The notes under the pieces were generated by a model. The model saw only the letters and a program-made list of their open reading frames with translations, ran no database searches and was not told the DNA's origin. The position numbers and the translations under genes were made by a program. Positions 51,061 to 63,639 of a stretch of 64,000 bases of DNA are shown piece by piece; position 1 is the stretch's first letter; every line of letters begins with the position of its first letter. The stretch spans positions 609,256-673,255 of the forward strand of contig NW_019091361.1 of the NCBI RefSeq assembly GCF_001949145.1, given 5' to 3'. The stretch is from Acanthaster planci. Its lineage: Eukaryota; Echinodermata; Asteroidea; Valvatida; Acanthasteridae.

Positions 51061-54000
51061 GAAAATCCCTTTTGTAGATAAAATTTGACCTTGAACTGAT
51101 CTAATTTCTTTTTAAATTTATACCTTACAGTTGTTTCCCTCTGTTGTCAGTTTTCAAAGCATTTTGTAAAATTCCACCAGTGTATTTTGCTACTCTTAAT
51201 CTTACTATTACTCATTTATAATGACATGATAGTTGGCTGACCATCTTTAAAAGAGAACAAAATTTCTGTTTCCTCAACCACTACTGTAAATCTACTGGTA
51301 GGTGGAAATATGTTACAGACTGACTGACGCTGGTATTTACTTTCCAGTAAGATATTCAAGGATTCTTCAGCAGTCCCATTTTCGTGATTTTATTCAATGG
51401 TGTTACCTACCTTAAAGGGAAACTGTACACTGGAATACGGGCAGGGTTTCACAGGGGTATGACTAAACCATAGCCAGAAACGGGGGTAGGATAGACCTGA
51501 TTGGGGTAAGATGGGATAATCTGCCTTGAGCAGAAGCACCCACTCATCGGTTGAAAAGAGCCATGTTGGTGGGGAGAGTTCGTTTTGTTGGTTCAGAAGT
51601 TAGACTGGCGTTATTTCTCCTTTTTATGACATAAATGGAACACATGAGCAATTTCATCTCAGATAAAAAGTTCCAGGCTTATTTAGGGACAAAGAGTTAA
51701 CAAGTTAGACCATTGGCATCATTTCTCTCTTTTTTATTAGCAAGGAGCCCACTTGCTGTAAGTTTTACCCCTTTTTAATACATTCCAAAATCAAATAACA
51801 GTAATTCAATTAACAATTTGCATAATGAACAATTTCTGAGAGCAATTATTTCAAATGATGAATACCAAATTTCTGTCTCCTTCACGTTAGGAAGTCTTAC
51901 TTGGATCCAAATTGGTTGATTCCTGAAGGAAAACAAGCCAGAACAATGTCCATGGAACACAAAAAAAATGCCAGCAAGATTGTAATAATTGTAAAAATTT
52001 AATCAGAAAACAATACTCAAGACAACTTTTTATCATGTTGATATACTGCACCACTACGTATTAGAAACAGGAAAATTGTATTTCTTCAGACCTTGTGCTG
52101 TGTAAAATGTACTTAGTTTCAATCGCTATAGTGTAACTTACAATTTTTGGCCAAATTAGACGATCAAAATAAAATAAGCAGATATGAAGAAAGTCATACC
52201 ACCTTGGTAGTGGGAAGACAAAAGAACGCACAAAAATAGACCTTCCTGCTCCAGAATCAAATCAGTCAACTGCATTCAAGTTAATATCAAATTTATTTCT
52301 GCCGTTAACAGTTACTGATCAATGCAGACTATCTCTGACTTTGACACACATACTGTGCACATGGAACTGCAAGTTGGGGTCCCTACACTGGTTAAAGGGG
52401 AGGAGGCAATAGGTGTAAGTTTCCATCTGTCTTCTTGATTTATACCCCCTCCCCTAACAAAATTATTTCTGACCCTGTTTCCCGAGAAATTTTACGAAAT
52501 TATATGGTGACCTTACAATGACTATTCTACCTTGCAATATTCCTTTATTTTGACAGGGAGCAGAATCTAAAACACCATATTTCTCAAGGAAAATAGAAAG
52601 TCAGATATTGCTTGAATAGGAGGGAATTCCTTTTGAGGCACTTGTCTAAGTACCCACAATTTCTCCTGGTTGTATGCCCCTTCTCACTTATCTTCCTAAA
52701 CTCTCTTGAAAAAAATCTTGAAAACAGTTTACTTCCTGTTCAGTTGATGATACTGACTTTGACTACTATGAACACAGACAACAGTCAATGTACGTGTAAT
52801 ACATAAACCATTCCTTCATACAAATCACATGAGGCAGTTTTAGCGACGTTCATACGTAACATATCGTTGGTGTCAACATTAAATTTACTAACAGATAGCA
52901 TCAAGTCTTTGATTTTCTTTGGACTGCAAAAATCAGTTTCTATGAAAATATTTTTCAGAGAATCTTTTAAAATGATGGCTGCTCTGCACATTGGATACTT
53001 AGGGAATCAAGACATTTGGGCTTGAACTTCTCAAGTACGTCGGCAGAAAAAACAGAAATAGGTTCAGTTGACTTTATAGTAAATGTTAGAAATACATATA
53101 ATTTCAAACAAAAGGTTTCTTACTTATCAAATTTTCAGATAACTTTAAATTTTTAGGAGGAACTGCAGTCAAATTACATGGTCAGGAAAGATCTGAATCA
53201 GAACTCAAACCAAACCCCAACTCCCATACTAAGTAAAACTACTGGTTTCAGGCTACCAGTATTTAATCCCCCGTTAATCATTTCATGGGGCATGTAATAA
53301 TTCCAATATTTATTTTGCCTGTTATCAAAACAGCTTCAAATGTTCAGAAAGTCCTTATTCACGGCTGAGGAGAGATGCAGCTTTTTTGCTTCCCAAGCTG
53401 CCGACTAAGCCTGAATGGTAGGTATATTCAATCCAGTCAAGCCCACTGCTCATGCAAAAGCCAACTGCCCCGTTAATACTTAGCCTGCCCCTGTCTTTTC
53501 AACTATGTCACTTTTTCCCACTGACTCCGGCAGGGGTCAACGTTCCTCAGGTAAGCTAAGTCACACACAAAGCCAAAGCCAACGCTTCCCCTCACCGACT
53601 GGAAACAATTTCCCGGCATCCTGCAAGGAAACTTCACAACACCTTGAGTGCCCCAGGGCATCCCCACACCGGGAAGTGTGCGATTTGTTCAGATTACAGC
53701 TCAGCTCCCAAGCCGAGTTGTAATTCAACATTTCTCAGCATCCCCCAACCCTTCACGTGCCTACCTACAGGTTTTCTTTTTTTCTCTCTCTCTCAATTAC
53801 TTTTCATTCCAATTTGGCCAAGCTGACCTCTTGTGTTGGTTGTTGGACCATCTCAACTTCTAAGGTGTTTCATTTGATTCATTTCCAATTTCCTCATTCA
53901 TCAAGTCTGACATGATCCAGAAACCATTTCTTATTCCTTCTTCAACAACATCATCTAAATTTGTTTTCTAGTCTTAATTTTAAAGGAGAGGAGGTTGTAT

Positions 54001-55620
54001 ACCATCAAATGATTTTGATTTAAATCAATACAAATTAGTTGGTAAAGAAGTTCCCCCTATAGTTTGCATGTGTATTCAACACAAACTATTTGTGTTTTTA
54101 TACTACATAATGAGGAATTGAAGAAAAAGCAACATGCCCATTTATGAAACCCTAACTTACGACACAAGGATTTATAAAAATCACTTAAATCTGGTAAGTT
54201 AACAGAGACTTTAATATCAATTCAGTGCATGCCATGCACTTTTGTCAATCCAAGGATGTATGATAAATCCACCCAGTGTTTTCATCTTTTGTTTAAATTC
54301 CTGTTTGCTTCCATCCAAAAGTAGATTTCAACTTCCCCCCGGAAATGTCAAATTACAGCACCAATGAATGCCAGTTCCTTTCCAGATTTCACTGATTAAT
54401 TATTGTGCAATTCCAGAACATCCAAGTCCAGAGAGAGGAAGAGGAAAAATTCTTTCTTTTTTGAGGAAAAAGTCACTGATTCCCACAGGAAAGATGATGG
54501 CCTGAGCTGTGTCCTCCTTATCTCTTGGTCGGTCATATGACCTGGAAGTACACAATTTGTGGCCCATTAGCCCTGCTTCTCTTGCTAGGCCATGGTTACA
54601 TTGTTCTCCCTTTGGCGGAACTTATTCAGCGAGTAACTTACCTCTAGGGTATCGCCAACTCATCCCAGTCTCTTTTTCTCTACCTTCAGGGGTGATTCAC
54701 CTCTGATTTTTCCTTTCTTGATTACATCCACTTTTTTCCACTATAAAGGATGGATTTTTTCCCCTTTTTTGACAAGTAAACATCATGATTGATATCTCGA
54801 CAAAAAGCTTCAACACTTCTGGAGAAAATGACATTTTTCAAATCTTGTGTGTCTCGGAGCAATGACATAAAGCAGTTCTTATAATCTGATGTAGATTTCA
54901 AAGTAAGACATTCAATGACAAGGTTTTCAGAAAAACAAAACCAAGAGCATGATTTAAGTTTAGTTTCCTGAAACGACTGTAACACAAGTAAGTTTGCAGT
55001 TGGCAAAATTGCTTCAGGAAATGAATAAATATCAAGTATGTAAGACTATACACACCTGCCTTTAATGTAAATCAATACAACTGCATTCAGTGCAAGAAAA
55101 GAAGAACAATGCAGTTTCTTTTAATGACTACATAATCAACAGTATCGCCGACTTCCACATTAATCAACAGTTCTCTTTCTTTATGTAATAACGTCACCTA
55201 TGTGGCCTTTAATAGCATTCTAAAATGTTAAACTTTTTGCAGTGACAGCATTTACGTGTAAGTTAGCAGTTCAAACCAAATGTTGTTCTGAGAACATAAA
55301 TAAAAAAGGGAAAAAGACATTTAAGACCAACTGTTCATGTTTCAAAGTGAATCACATGTAGTCAGACTTCTTACTGACACATCAGACAAACATTTTACCT
55401 TTATCCTTAACAAATAACCAAACTATTCCCTATGTTGCCAGAACCTCAAGGGTCCTAGACTATTTCCACGCATTATGCTGCTGAGGGTGACTTTCCTGGG
55501 GAGGGTAGGTTGGGATTTCTATCAATCAGATTGATGGTAGACTTGGTCCTCAGTCATTAGCCAAAGGGGAGGTGGAAATGGTCGATAATAACAGTATAGG
55601 GTGTTGAACCTGTACGTTAA
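51061..55620. other. Gene-free stretch
   Basis: No supported gene or RNA in these 4.5 kb. Around 53505-53830 overlapping plus-strand frames in three phases exist because stops are locally rare; the sequence is C-rich and no family is recognised. Around 55440-55600 there is a GC-richer patch without clear motifs. Confidence 0.45.
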
Positions 55621-55626
55621 AGCCGA

Positions 55627-55691
55627 GCTACATGTAGCTGGCACAATACATGTAGGCCTACATGTACAATGGGGAACTATGTACATTGTAC
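55627..55691. repeat. Cluster of TACATGTA palindromes, including a perfect 20-bp one
   Basis: GCTACATGTAGC (55628-55639), a perfect 20-bp palindrome TACATGTAGGCCTACATGTA (55647-55666), and the inverted pair GTACAATG (55664-55671) and CATTGTAC (55684-55691) follow one another within 65 bp. This is the densest palindrome cluster in the window. It could extrude as small cruciforms, or be a local expansion of the genome-wide TACATGTA word. Confidence 0.7.
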
Positions 55692-56306
55692 TACATCACC
55701 TGTTTGCAACTAGTCTGTTAAAGGTTAAAACAGTCATAAACTCTATGGATTGCTTATAACTTGCGATAAGAATCATTTTTCCTTTTACCTGCTGGGCTAC
55801 TATTATACTAAGAGTATCTCCTGACAGTAATTCTGCTAAGCAGATGATTCAGCTTTTTTAAGAACTGGTTTTTTTCCTGAAGCCAGAATGACTCAATAAT
55901 GTTCAAGTCCCTTGTAAATTTAGAGATTTGCTCATTGGTTTTGGCACATCCAAGTGTGGAGCTGATCCACAGTACTGACTGGAATCACTGTGAGGGTAGA
56001 AATAGGTCATGACCTCAGCCTGTGGTACAGCCTCTGCCCTACTTTGATGAGCCTGACTGAAGTCATGTACCTTCAGGCTTTGTGACATGCAAGATAGACA
56101 GGAAGACTGACCGTTTAAGGGAGGACAACTCCTAGGAGTACATTTGTTCCGAGTATTTTGGCCCTCTTGCCTTATTCTTAAGGCTGTGATGTGTGTGAAC
56201 AAATGATGCTAACTTTTTTTACATGGCAGTGATGTCCCTTCAGGCAAGTACATGCATCTCTAGGTTTGCGCACTCAGATGGAATCAAGTAAATGTACATT
56301 GTAAAA

Positions 56307-57148
56307 TGAGTCTCTTGTCACAAATTTCTGTATGGAGATATTAAACTGGATAGCAAAAGAAACTTGCCACTTCCGTCAAAGGCCACGCATAAAAATTTTC
56401 CCAAGGAAATAAACAATTTTTGTACACAGGTATGTTGCAATACCCCTTACTAATCACATGCCCAAAAGCAAGTGATTATCTTTATAACAAAGAAGAAATT
56501 GTCATGCACAGCAACTTGGTTACTAAATCAAAAGTCACAGAATGTAACAGAATGAGCCTTAAGTTTTACAAAGAAATCAATGTCACAGGACGAAAAAAGA
56601 AGTCACAATCATTACTTTTCGATAATGTGTATGCATAGTCAGTAAGGATGGCATCCCTATACGGAAACCACTCATGCACATCATTTTGACAAAACAGGTG
56701 TTCACTTTGTCATTGGTTGTTTAAAATGTTGTCCATTCATTGGTCATTTTTGCTTGGTGGAGAGTGCTTTTGTGTGTGACTTTTGATTCAGTTATCAAGT
56801 TGCTGTGCATGTCAATTTTTTCTTCGTTATAAAGATAATCACTTGCTTTTGAGCATGTGATTAGTAAGGGATATTGCAGCACACCTGTGTACAAAAATGG
56901 TTTATTTCTATGGGGTGAATTTTTATGTGTGGCCTTTTGACAGAAGTGGCAAGTTTCTTTTGCTGTCCAGTGTATTCAGACCTCAGATATAAAATTCCAG
57001 ACATCACACCTTTCTGTGTTTCAACTTTCATAACTTCTGAACCAAAGGATGGATCACCATGGGGTTTTAACAGCAACAAAGTTTATATACTATGTTCTTT
57101 GCAAATATACACTAACCTATAAATTTCGCAGGGTTGACAAGAGACTCA
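56307..57148. mobile_element. Foldback element with arms of about 195 bp
   Basis: The left arm, 56345-56539, and the right arm, 56775-56971, are reverse complements at roughly 90% identity with only one or two small gaps, around a 235-bp unpaired centre. A further exact 14-bp inverted match, TGAGTCTCTTGTCA at 56307-56320 against 57135-57148, lies outside the arms and may mark the true ends, with about 160 bp of extra sequence on the right. No transposase frame lies inside. A non-autonomous foldback or MITE-type DNA transposon is the likeliest class. If transcribed, it would form a long double-stranded RNA. I found no convincing target-site duplication. Confidence 0.7.
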
Positions 57149-59529
57149 GTCTGTTTGATCACATCATATATGGTGCACAGTATGCATGACTGAGAAGAAT
57201 GGGCCTCAAGCTGGACCAGGAGAAGGCGCTATTTTCTTAGCAACAGAGTCTCCTTTGGTCGGAACTGAACTTTGCTGGTTCACAAATGTCTAGGAAATGC
57301 ATACTTCAAGGTCACATCACTGGCAACAAATTGAACATTCCCGACCAATGCAGCTCTTTTTAACTGATACCACTGAGGGGGCGCTTCTGCTCCAGACAGA
57401 TTACAGCCAGCTTTTCTCTTCTTTGCTAGTGAGGAACACTTATACAGATAAATGGACACTTTATCATTACTTATCTTTTTCTCTCTTACTTGACTTGAAA
57501 TGTCTCATGCATGTAGCTGATAGTAAATGAACAATTTGAGAAAGAAAAATGAGGATCAAGTGAAAGAAGCTTTTTGACTGACCAAGAAGCTACACCTACA
57601 TGTGGATCAATTTTCTCCCTGTTGCTTGATGGATTCAAAGAAAAAAACTTGGCCAAAGTCATCAACTTGTAGACGACAATCTACACTGGTGTTCAGTAAA
57701 CACTGATCCTCCAAACAACCTGTGAAAAGCCACGGTCCACCTCCAACATTTTCACCAATAACCCTTAAATAAAATTAAAACCCTGGTGACAAATTACTGT
57801 AGACAAATAGTAAGCTATGGCACACAACAAATACACAAATGAATGCTGTGATCAGCTCAAGCCCATGACTAGCAGTGATGTATGATACAGACAGCAGCAT
57901 TTTGATAGAGCGAACACCCTGTAACTGTCTAGGGGGCTTCAACTTAATCCCAGGTCTCTCTGGGCCAGCAAAGAGATGAAGCATTGCAACAGGTGCCATG
58001 TTTATTGAAAGTCAAACATTAGGCAAAAATGCATGAACCAAAAAAATATTGCAAACAAACATTTTCTAGGTCGAGTGGGAACGGATGCTACTGATTTGCA
58101 CTCGATGTGCAATAAAAACAAGCGGAAATGAAAAGGACGAGAGAGTTCTATATTGTATCACTACAGTAGCCACAGACCAACGAATTGTCAACTTTGCAAA
58201 ACTGTTTAACTACTCCCAACAATTAAGGGGTATCAAAACATGAGAGCAACACCGTAGACAAATGCTGTGTGACTAAGCACATCTCCCCTACATGTACCAA
58301 TACTGTTCACTGATTTCTCTTATTTGTTCATTTATTTATCAAATGTTAATTCAATGGCAGGAAAAAATCTTTCTTAAGCTATATTTACTAAAGAAATGAA
58401 GCCAAATAATTGAAGAGAGACTTAAGCAGTCTACAGAGTAGAACTACTGACAATCTATACAGGTTTAAAGTCTGGCACCAAGAATAACTGTACATATACC
58501 GACCAACATGTAAAAAAGACGTTCAAGTTAAGTTCTTACGTGTGTTGTGAGGGCAGTGAGGCCTGCCTTGAACAGACAGGATTACCAACAAATTTGACAC
58601 ACTCCACAAGATGGGGACCACTAAAATGATGCAATTATTATATCTAAAAATGCAATATAGAACCACATGAAACTGACAATCTTGTTAAAGTCCACCTTCA
58701 CAAAGCTGTATACTGTCTTTCTGTCGTTATTTTTATCACATGAACTCATTTTGCTCATTTCTAACAACCAAGGAGAAAATGCCTATGGCTCACAACTAAC
58801 CAGGCAGTCTACAGTCTATCAATAACCCCCCCCCCCAAAATATGGAGTCATCACGTCCCCAATGCTTGGTCAGGCTAGGGTTGCATCCTGTCATCATGAT
58901 GTCAGTTCCCTCAGCATGGTTTAGCAACTCCCCAAAGAGTAACCAGTCTTCTGAACCCAGCAGGGGAGTGTTATGCTCCATCAATTGTCACCCTGCAGGG
59001 GGAAGTCGACTTCATCTACAGGGGCTCTGAATGTCAAAGTTCAAATACTATTCCGTAATAGGGGGCCTCTCCGATTTTGCTTGTCCCATGGCCCAGGACT
59101 TTGACACTAAGGTTGAACATTTCAAAATATGCCAAATCTGGAAGGACTAATCTCCAGTAGATGGAATGACATCACAAACAATCCATTACTTGGCAAACCA
59201 ATTAAGTTTTCATTTTCTAAAATGCAGGTTCTCATTAAAATTTTTCCAGGGATTTTGTGACTGAATTAACCATCAAACTGCAAGACTTGAAGCTGAAAGT
59301 CTCCTTCACAGACACACCTGCTGTACCTGGAAAAGATCTCTTCAGAATCTCAGAAGGGCACAAATCCCCCGCTGATTCTCAAAGGAAATTATGAACACAT
59401 CCCTAATTGCGTTTTTAATTAAGTTAAATGGAACCAAGCAAGATTACTACTGGTAAAAGGCCAATTTTTTTTTTTAATAAAATGCAATTAGAAAGTAGAA
59501 ATAAGGCATCTGGATGCATGTAGTAGAAC
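57149..59529. other. No gene recognised
   Basis: A CTCF-like core (AGGGGGCGC) lies at 57376-57384 but its upstream half fits poorly. A C run of about 13 is at 58826-58838. Frames of 62 to 77 codons are unrecognised. The rest is AT-rich DNA. Confidence 0.4.
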
Positions 59530-59830
59530 CTTTGGTTTGGTTGGGCTATCCTGCTTGGTACTTTTTGTGGATGATTTCTTTAAAGAGCCACTTTGATCAG
59601 GGCAGACAGACATGACTAGTCGAAAAGCCCTCAAACTCAGCCTAATTTACGGTAGACCTGGTGCGTAGTGTTAACCATGGCAGGGCCACTGCCCTTGTCT
59701 TGACCTAACGGCAGCATCCTGGCTCCCATACTAATCCTCAAGGTGCGTGCCAGATCATGGGGCAGAGGGCATGGTCGCTGTGGTTCACTGACCGAGATTT
59801 AACCGCTGCAGATAGAGACAGTCAGTTGAA
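59530..59830. promoter_or_regulatory. Candidate regulatory block
   Basis: More GC-balanced and complex than the flanks, with several CG dinucleotides, CAGCCTAATTTACGG near 59638, the palindrome-like GGCAGGGCCACTGCC near 59680 and CTAATCC near 59731. No reading frame of 60 codons crosses it. Enhancer-like by appearance; no direct evidence. Confidence 0.25.
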
Positions 59831-61562
59831 CTCTCAACAAATCAGATTCCATTTCTTTTTGGGCTCTAAATGACTTGGTAGTGTGTAGGGGGGGGGGAGG
59901 ACACACTGACGTTTTTCCATAGCCAGAGGAGATTGTCATCTTGATTGCAATGTATTCAATTCATTTCTGAGTTCGGAATTCTGATTTCCAAGGGCTTTGA
60001 AGTAAGGCACGACATACAAGGCTGTTGAAATTGGAAAAAAAAAGACAATGTCTTGACTACGAAAAGGTCATGTCTAGTGGAGTATCTTCATTTTACTTCC
60101 AGCACTAATTACCTCTGGTAGTGTTATTCTGTCTTCATGCCCCATTGGTTTTTGTGGACACTGACCTAGCCACAAACAAGAGATTTTCATTTTTATCCAA
60201 ATTTTCAGAAGATTGGTTTAAAAAAAACACCTGATAGACTTCCTCTGTGTTTTCTTTTCAAAATCTGATTCGGGCTACTAATGTGATAATGATGAGCTCA
60301 TCATGGTTTAACAGCAAATGTGTGCACAGATAAAAAAAAACCAAGAAAAGCTGTAGGCCCTACATGTAGGAAAAGGCAAATTGAGCAAAAACAACCATCA
60401 TTGCTGCTAATTGGAAAGGCACTGACCATTTGGTACTATATAATCAGCCTTCTGTCTATCAGATGGACTTGAGGAACTTAAGGGAAAAAAACCCTCACTG
60501 CTGGACAACAAATCAAATCAGCCATTGCAACATGATCACGATGGCCTCAGGGGAGACAAGGTAACAATGCGTAATGGAATTACCTGTGTCTAAAATAACG
60601 GCACAGGTTTCTCTGTTAGACATCAATGGACAATGTGCCAGGTAATGTATAGTAGCTTAGGATCTTCTGGAAAAGACAGACCACAACATCCATGGGTTAC
60701 ATCATTTTTAGGTTTACAAGAAGGGAACACACATGCTAAGGGTTAGCATCATACTGTTAAGTCCTAATGATACATTGCTTCCGTGCTGAATAGAAAGAAA
60801 CAAGTGCAGTACTTCCTTACTTGATGAATGAATTCAATGTCAAAGGTAATTTCTGGGAGTGAGGCACTTTTGCAGGTGGTTTAGCACTGGTTTCTGGGAA
60901 GGAACGGGCAAAGAGGGTCAACTTGATTCAATCCCACATGGCAAGGTCACAGCAAGAAAATTTACAATGTGAGCCTTGCCAGTGGTCTGAGTGAAGTCAT
61001 CCTATTGGTGGAACCAAAAAGCATTTACCCTGAAGCAATCATGTCACACCCAGTCAAATAACATTCAATGTGCAGGCACAAAATATCTCCAAAAATTAAA
61101 GTTATACTGAGATCCACTTCATTTATCAAAATCTTAAATCAAAACAAATCCTGCACAGTGTTATCACATCCAGAATATTTCACACACCTGTAGGCATTTT
61201 GTAAACTGTGATCAGTGGTATTGATGTAACAAATGTCAGGAATACATGTACATATCTGTATAGATTCTGGATCTCTACATCAAGTTGTCTTAGCTTATCT
61301 GGTCTGACCAGCACGTGTGGTGAAACTCCCAGAAAATAGCTGGTACCAGTATACCAACTAAACAAGTCCTACAATGCCCACAACCCACATCACAGAGAGA
61401 TTTCAGGAGTACCCCCCCCACACCGCAATCAACATGCTGTTAAACAGTGAACTATTCTTACAGTTCTCACTGAATACTATCCAACATTACATCTTGCTCT
61501 TTGGCTGGTTTCTCAAATAACACTTTCTAATGTCCTGATGTCAATCACATCAATGGACTCAA
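59831..61562. other. No gene recognised
   Basis: AT-rich DNA with a G run at 59887-59898, A/T runs near 60040, 60220 and 60331, and a C run at 61412-61420. No supported feature. Confidence 0.45.
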
Positions 61563-61704
61563 GGCACAGACTAGCCCACACATTCTTTCCACCAACTCAA
61601 AATACTCTTGGACAAAACATGGCTTCGCCTGTAGGCACAGACTAACCCACACATTCTTTGCACCAACTTAAGATACACTTGGGCAAAACATGGCTCCACC
61701 TGTA
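61563..61704. repeat. 71-bp tandem duplication, two copies
   Basis: Copies at 61563-61633 and 61634-61704 are about 87-90% identical with no clear gap. On the minus strand a 91-codon frame runs through both and through the sequence beyond, but since 71 is not a multiple of three, the copies are read in different phases. That argues against selection for a repeated protein. The divergence suggests an older event than the 18751 duplication. Confidence 0.85.
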
Positions 61705-62835
61705 GACAAAATGCCTCTTTGCATCTTGTGACCTGCCTAGATACACATATATTAAGAACCACTGAAGCTGCTGGTACTTGCCAGTCTCGTCTCTTTTTGA
61801 AGTTTGTCATGTAAACATCTCCGTTGGCAATGTATCTAGCAGCCAATTTTATGGGGATGTTTAATAGCTTAAAATGCTTTCAAAACAGCAAGCTTCCGTT
61901 CATCCACTTATCATATTTCCTTTAGCAGACCCTTGGTGTCATGGGAGGTCTTGTGAAGGACACATGTATTTGGGTCAGGTGTGATCTTGCCAAGATCCAC
62001 TATGTCATAATTCTGGATTGTACAGTACATGAATTAAAAAAAAATTCTTGAGCTGATGAATTCAAGCAAAAATCATCCAAGCCGAGCAAACACCAGCTTG
62101 GTCCAGGATAATGCACTGACTGGCATCCAAAGTGGATGTTATTGTTTGCTTCCTTTTTCATTGATACATGCACATCATGAGAATGTACTAAAAAACGAAA
62201 GGAAACTGAGCCAAAAATTACCTTCAATTCCAGAAGAAAAAAATTTATTTAACAGTTTGATGAGCCAAAGAGATACTCGCTGATCTTCACAATGAAATGT
62301 TTATGTAACATTAGTGTGCTCAGTGACATTTAGTAAGCAGTACAAATGTCTTTTGACCTACAATGCACTGCACCTTAGCCCTGAAAGAAACATGCCCCAT
62401 GCCAGTGGGGGAGTATTTTGAGGCAAATATGATCAAGGGTCAACATGGTTAAAAACACTCCACCAAAGTGGCAAACCGCAGGCCTACATGTATCTTTGAG
62501 GTAAGCATGGTTTCTACCAATGCAGATAAGTACATCTAGAGGTTAGGTATATAATAATACAGCTACATCTCTGCTGTAATGTGTCAGTACAGTGAGTCTG
62601 TTTATAGACATTCTAAATTTGATCAATGTACAATCAATTAGTAGACACAATACTGAACATCAACTTTTTAACAGACAAAATAAATGTTGAAGAAAAATGA
62701 AGAACAACCCAAGACATAAACTCATGCACTTAATGCAGCACACAAGGCAAAGAAACAGCTTATCCACTACAGATATCTTTTGTGAAAAAAAACAACAACA
62801 TGACATCTGGAAAAAAGACACTGGAGGGGAGAATC
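61705..62835. other. No gene recognised
   Basis: AT-rich DNA. Overlapping 75-codon frames on both strands at 62000-62283 are unrecognised. No bordered repeat. Confidence 0.45.
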
Positions 62836-63046
62836 ATGTCCGTTCTGCAAGACTTCCGCTAATGTGTGATTTGAGAGAGAAACGGGCATTTCTAATCCTG
62901 AGTGACAGGGGTAGCGGATGATCAAAGTGCCTTCTGACATTGCCAAAATTGCTCATCTCTAGAGCGACAACGCTTGGACAGCTTGCGGTGTCCTTGCTCT
63001 CAGAGATCACTGTCAGGGTATAGTCCTGGGGGTCAAGTGTCCGAGG
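62836..63046 (-). other. Possible exon or conserved patch, unconfirmed
   Basis: On the minus strand an open frame of 88 codons spans 63100-62834. A good splice acceptor-like tract, TCTCTCTACGTTTCAG, ends at 63047, so an exon could begin at 63046. The predicted residues after it have a balanced, protein-like mix with few low-complexity runs. I see no strong donor: GT dinucleotides in the frame lack the GTRAGT context. I do not recognise the family. A non-coding conserved element would look much the same. Confidence 0.15.
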
Positions 63047-63456
63047 CTGAAACGTAGAGAGACTTCTAGTCATGCTAAAGTCCAGCTCAAGTCCCACCAA
63101 TTATGGGAAAAGAAGGAAACAACAGAGCATCACTTCAAGTGGATAAGTCTGAAGGAGAGCAATACTAAGAGCTCTGGTTTCAGTTTTGTCATAGGCGACA
63201 GAGTGTACCGTACTTCTGCAAGAAATGAAGAGCCCTTCATGATACTCCAAACTCCTTTTTCATCTTTATCTCCACCTCTCCAAAGAAATTGCATGACTAA
63301 ATAAAACTAACTTTTGAAATCAAATTTAATAAGGTTATTAAAAATTTAAAAAAAATTCTTTGCAAAGCCTTATGTCTCAGTTGTACTTTACAAAATATGT
63401 ATCTGTGAACGGAATATTAAGTGACATGAACAGCAGACGTTACCTAGACATACATG

Positions 63457-63472
63457 TACATGTATACATGTA
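63457..63472. repeat. 16-bp palindrome TACATGTATACATGTA
   Basis: A perfect tandem pair of TACATGTA. Together with the flanking TACATGTAC at 63451 it forms a 25-bp run of the window-wide word. Confidence 0.7.
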
Positions 63473-63639
63473 TGTGCAAGATGAATTCGCTTCAACTCCA
63501 CTCCAGCAAGTATTTTTGCTACATGTACATAACACAGACTGCCTTTCTTGTATTCACACAAATCATGAATTTGGCTCCACAGATTCCGTTAGATTCCCCC
63601 GACTGAATCTGGCATGTTCATAAAAGCAAATTAATAAAT

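Noticed and set aside
57118-57540. Possible remnant of a Ty3/gypsy polymerase, from a short stretch reading GLKLDQEKA in one frame
   Set aside because: Only a few residues resemble the pattern; the frame is broken at once, and no YxDD box, zinc knuckle or integrase motif follows.
58826-58838. Long C run as a G-quadruplex or regulatory site
   Set aside because: A single homopolymer run; slippage in polymerase or sequencing explains it as well.
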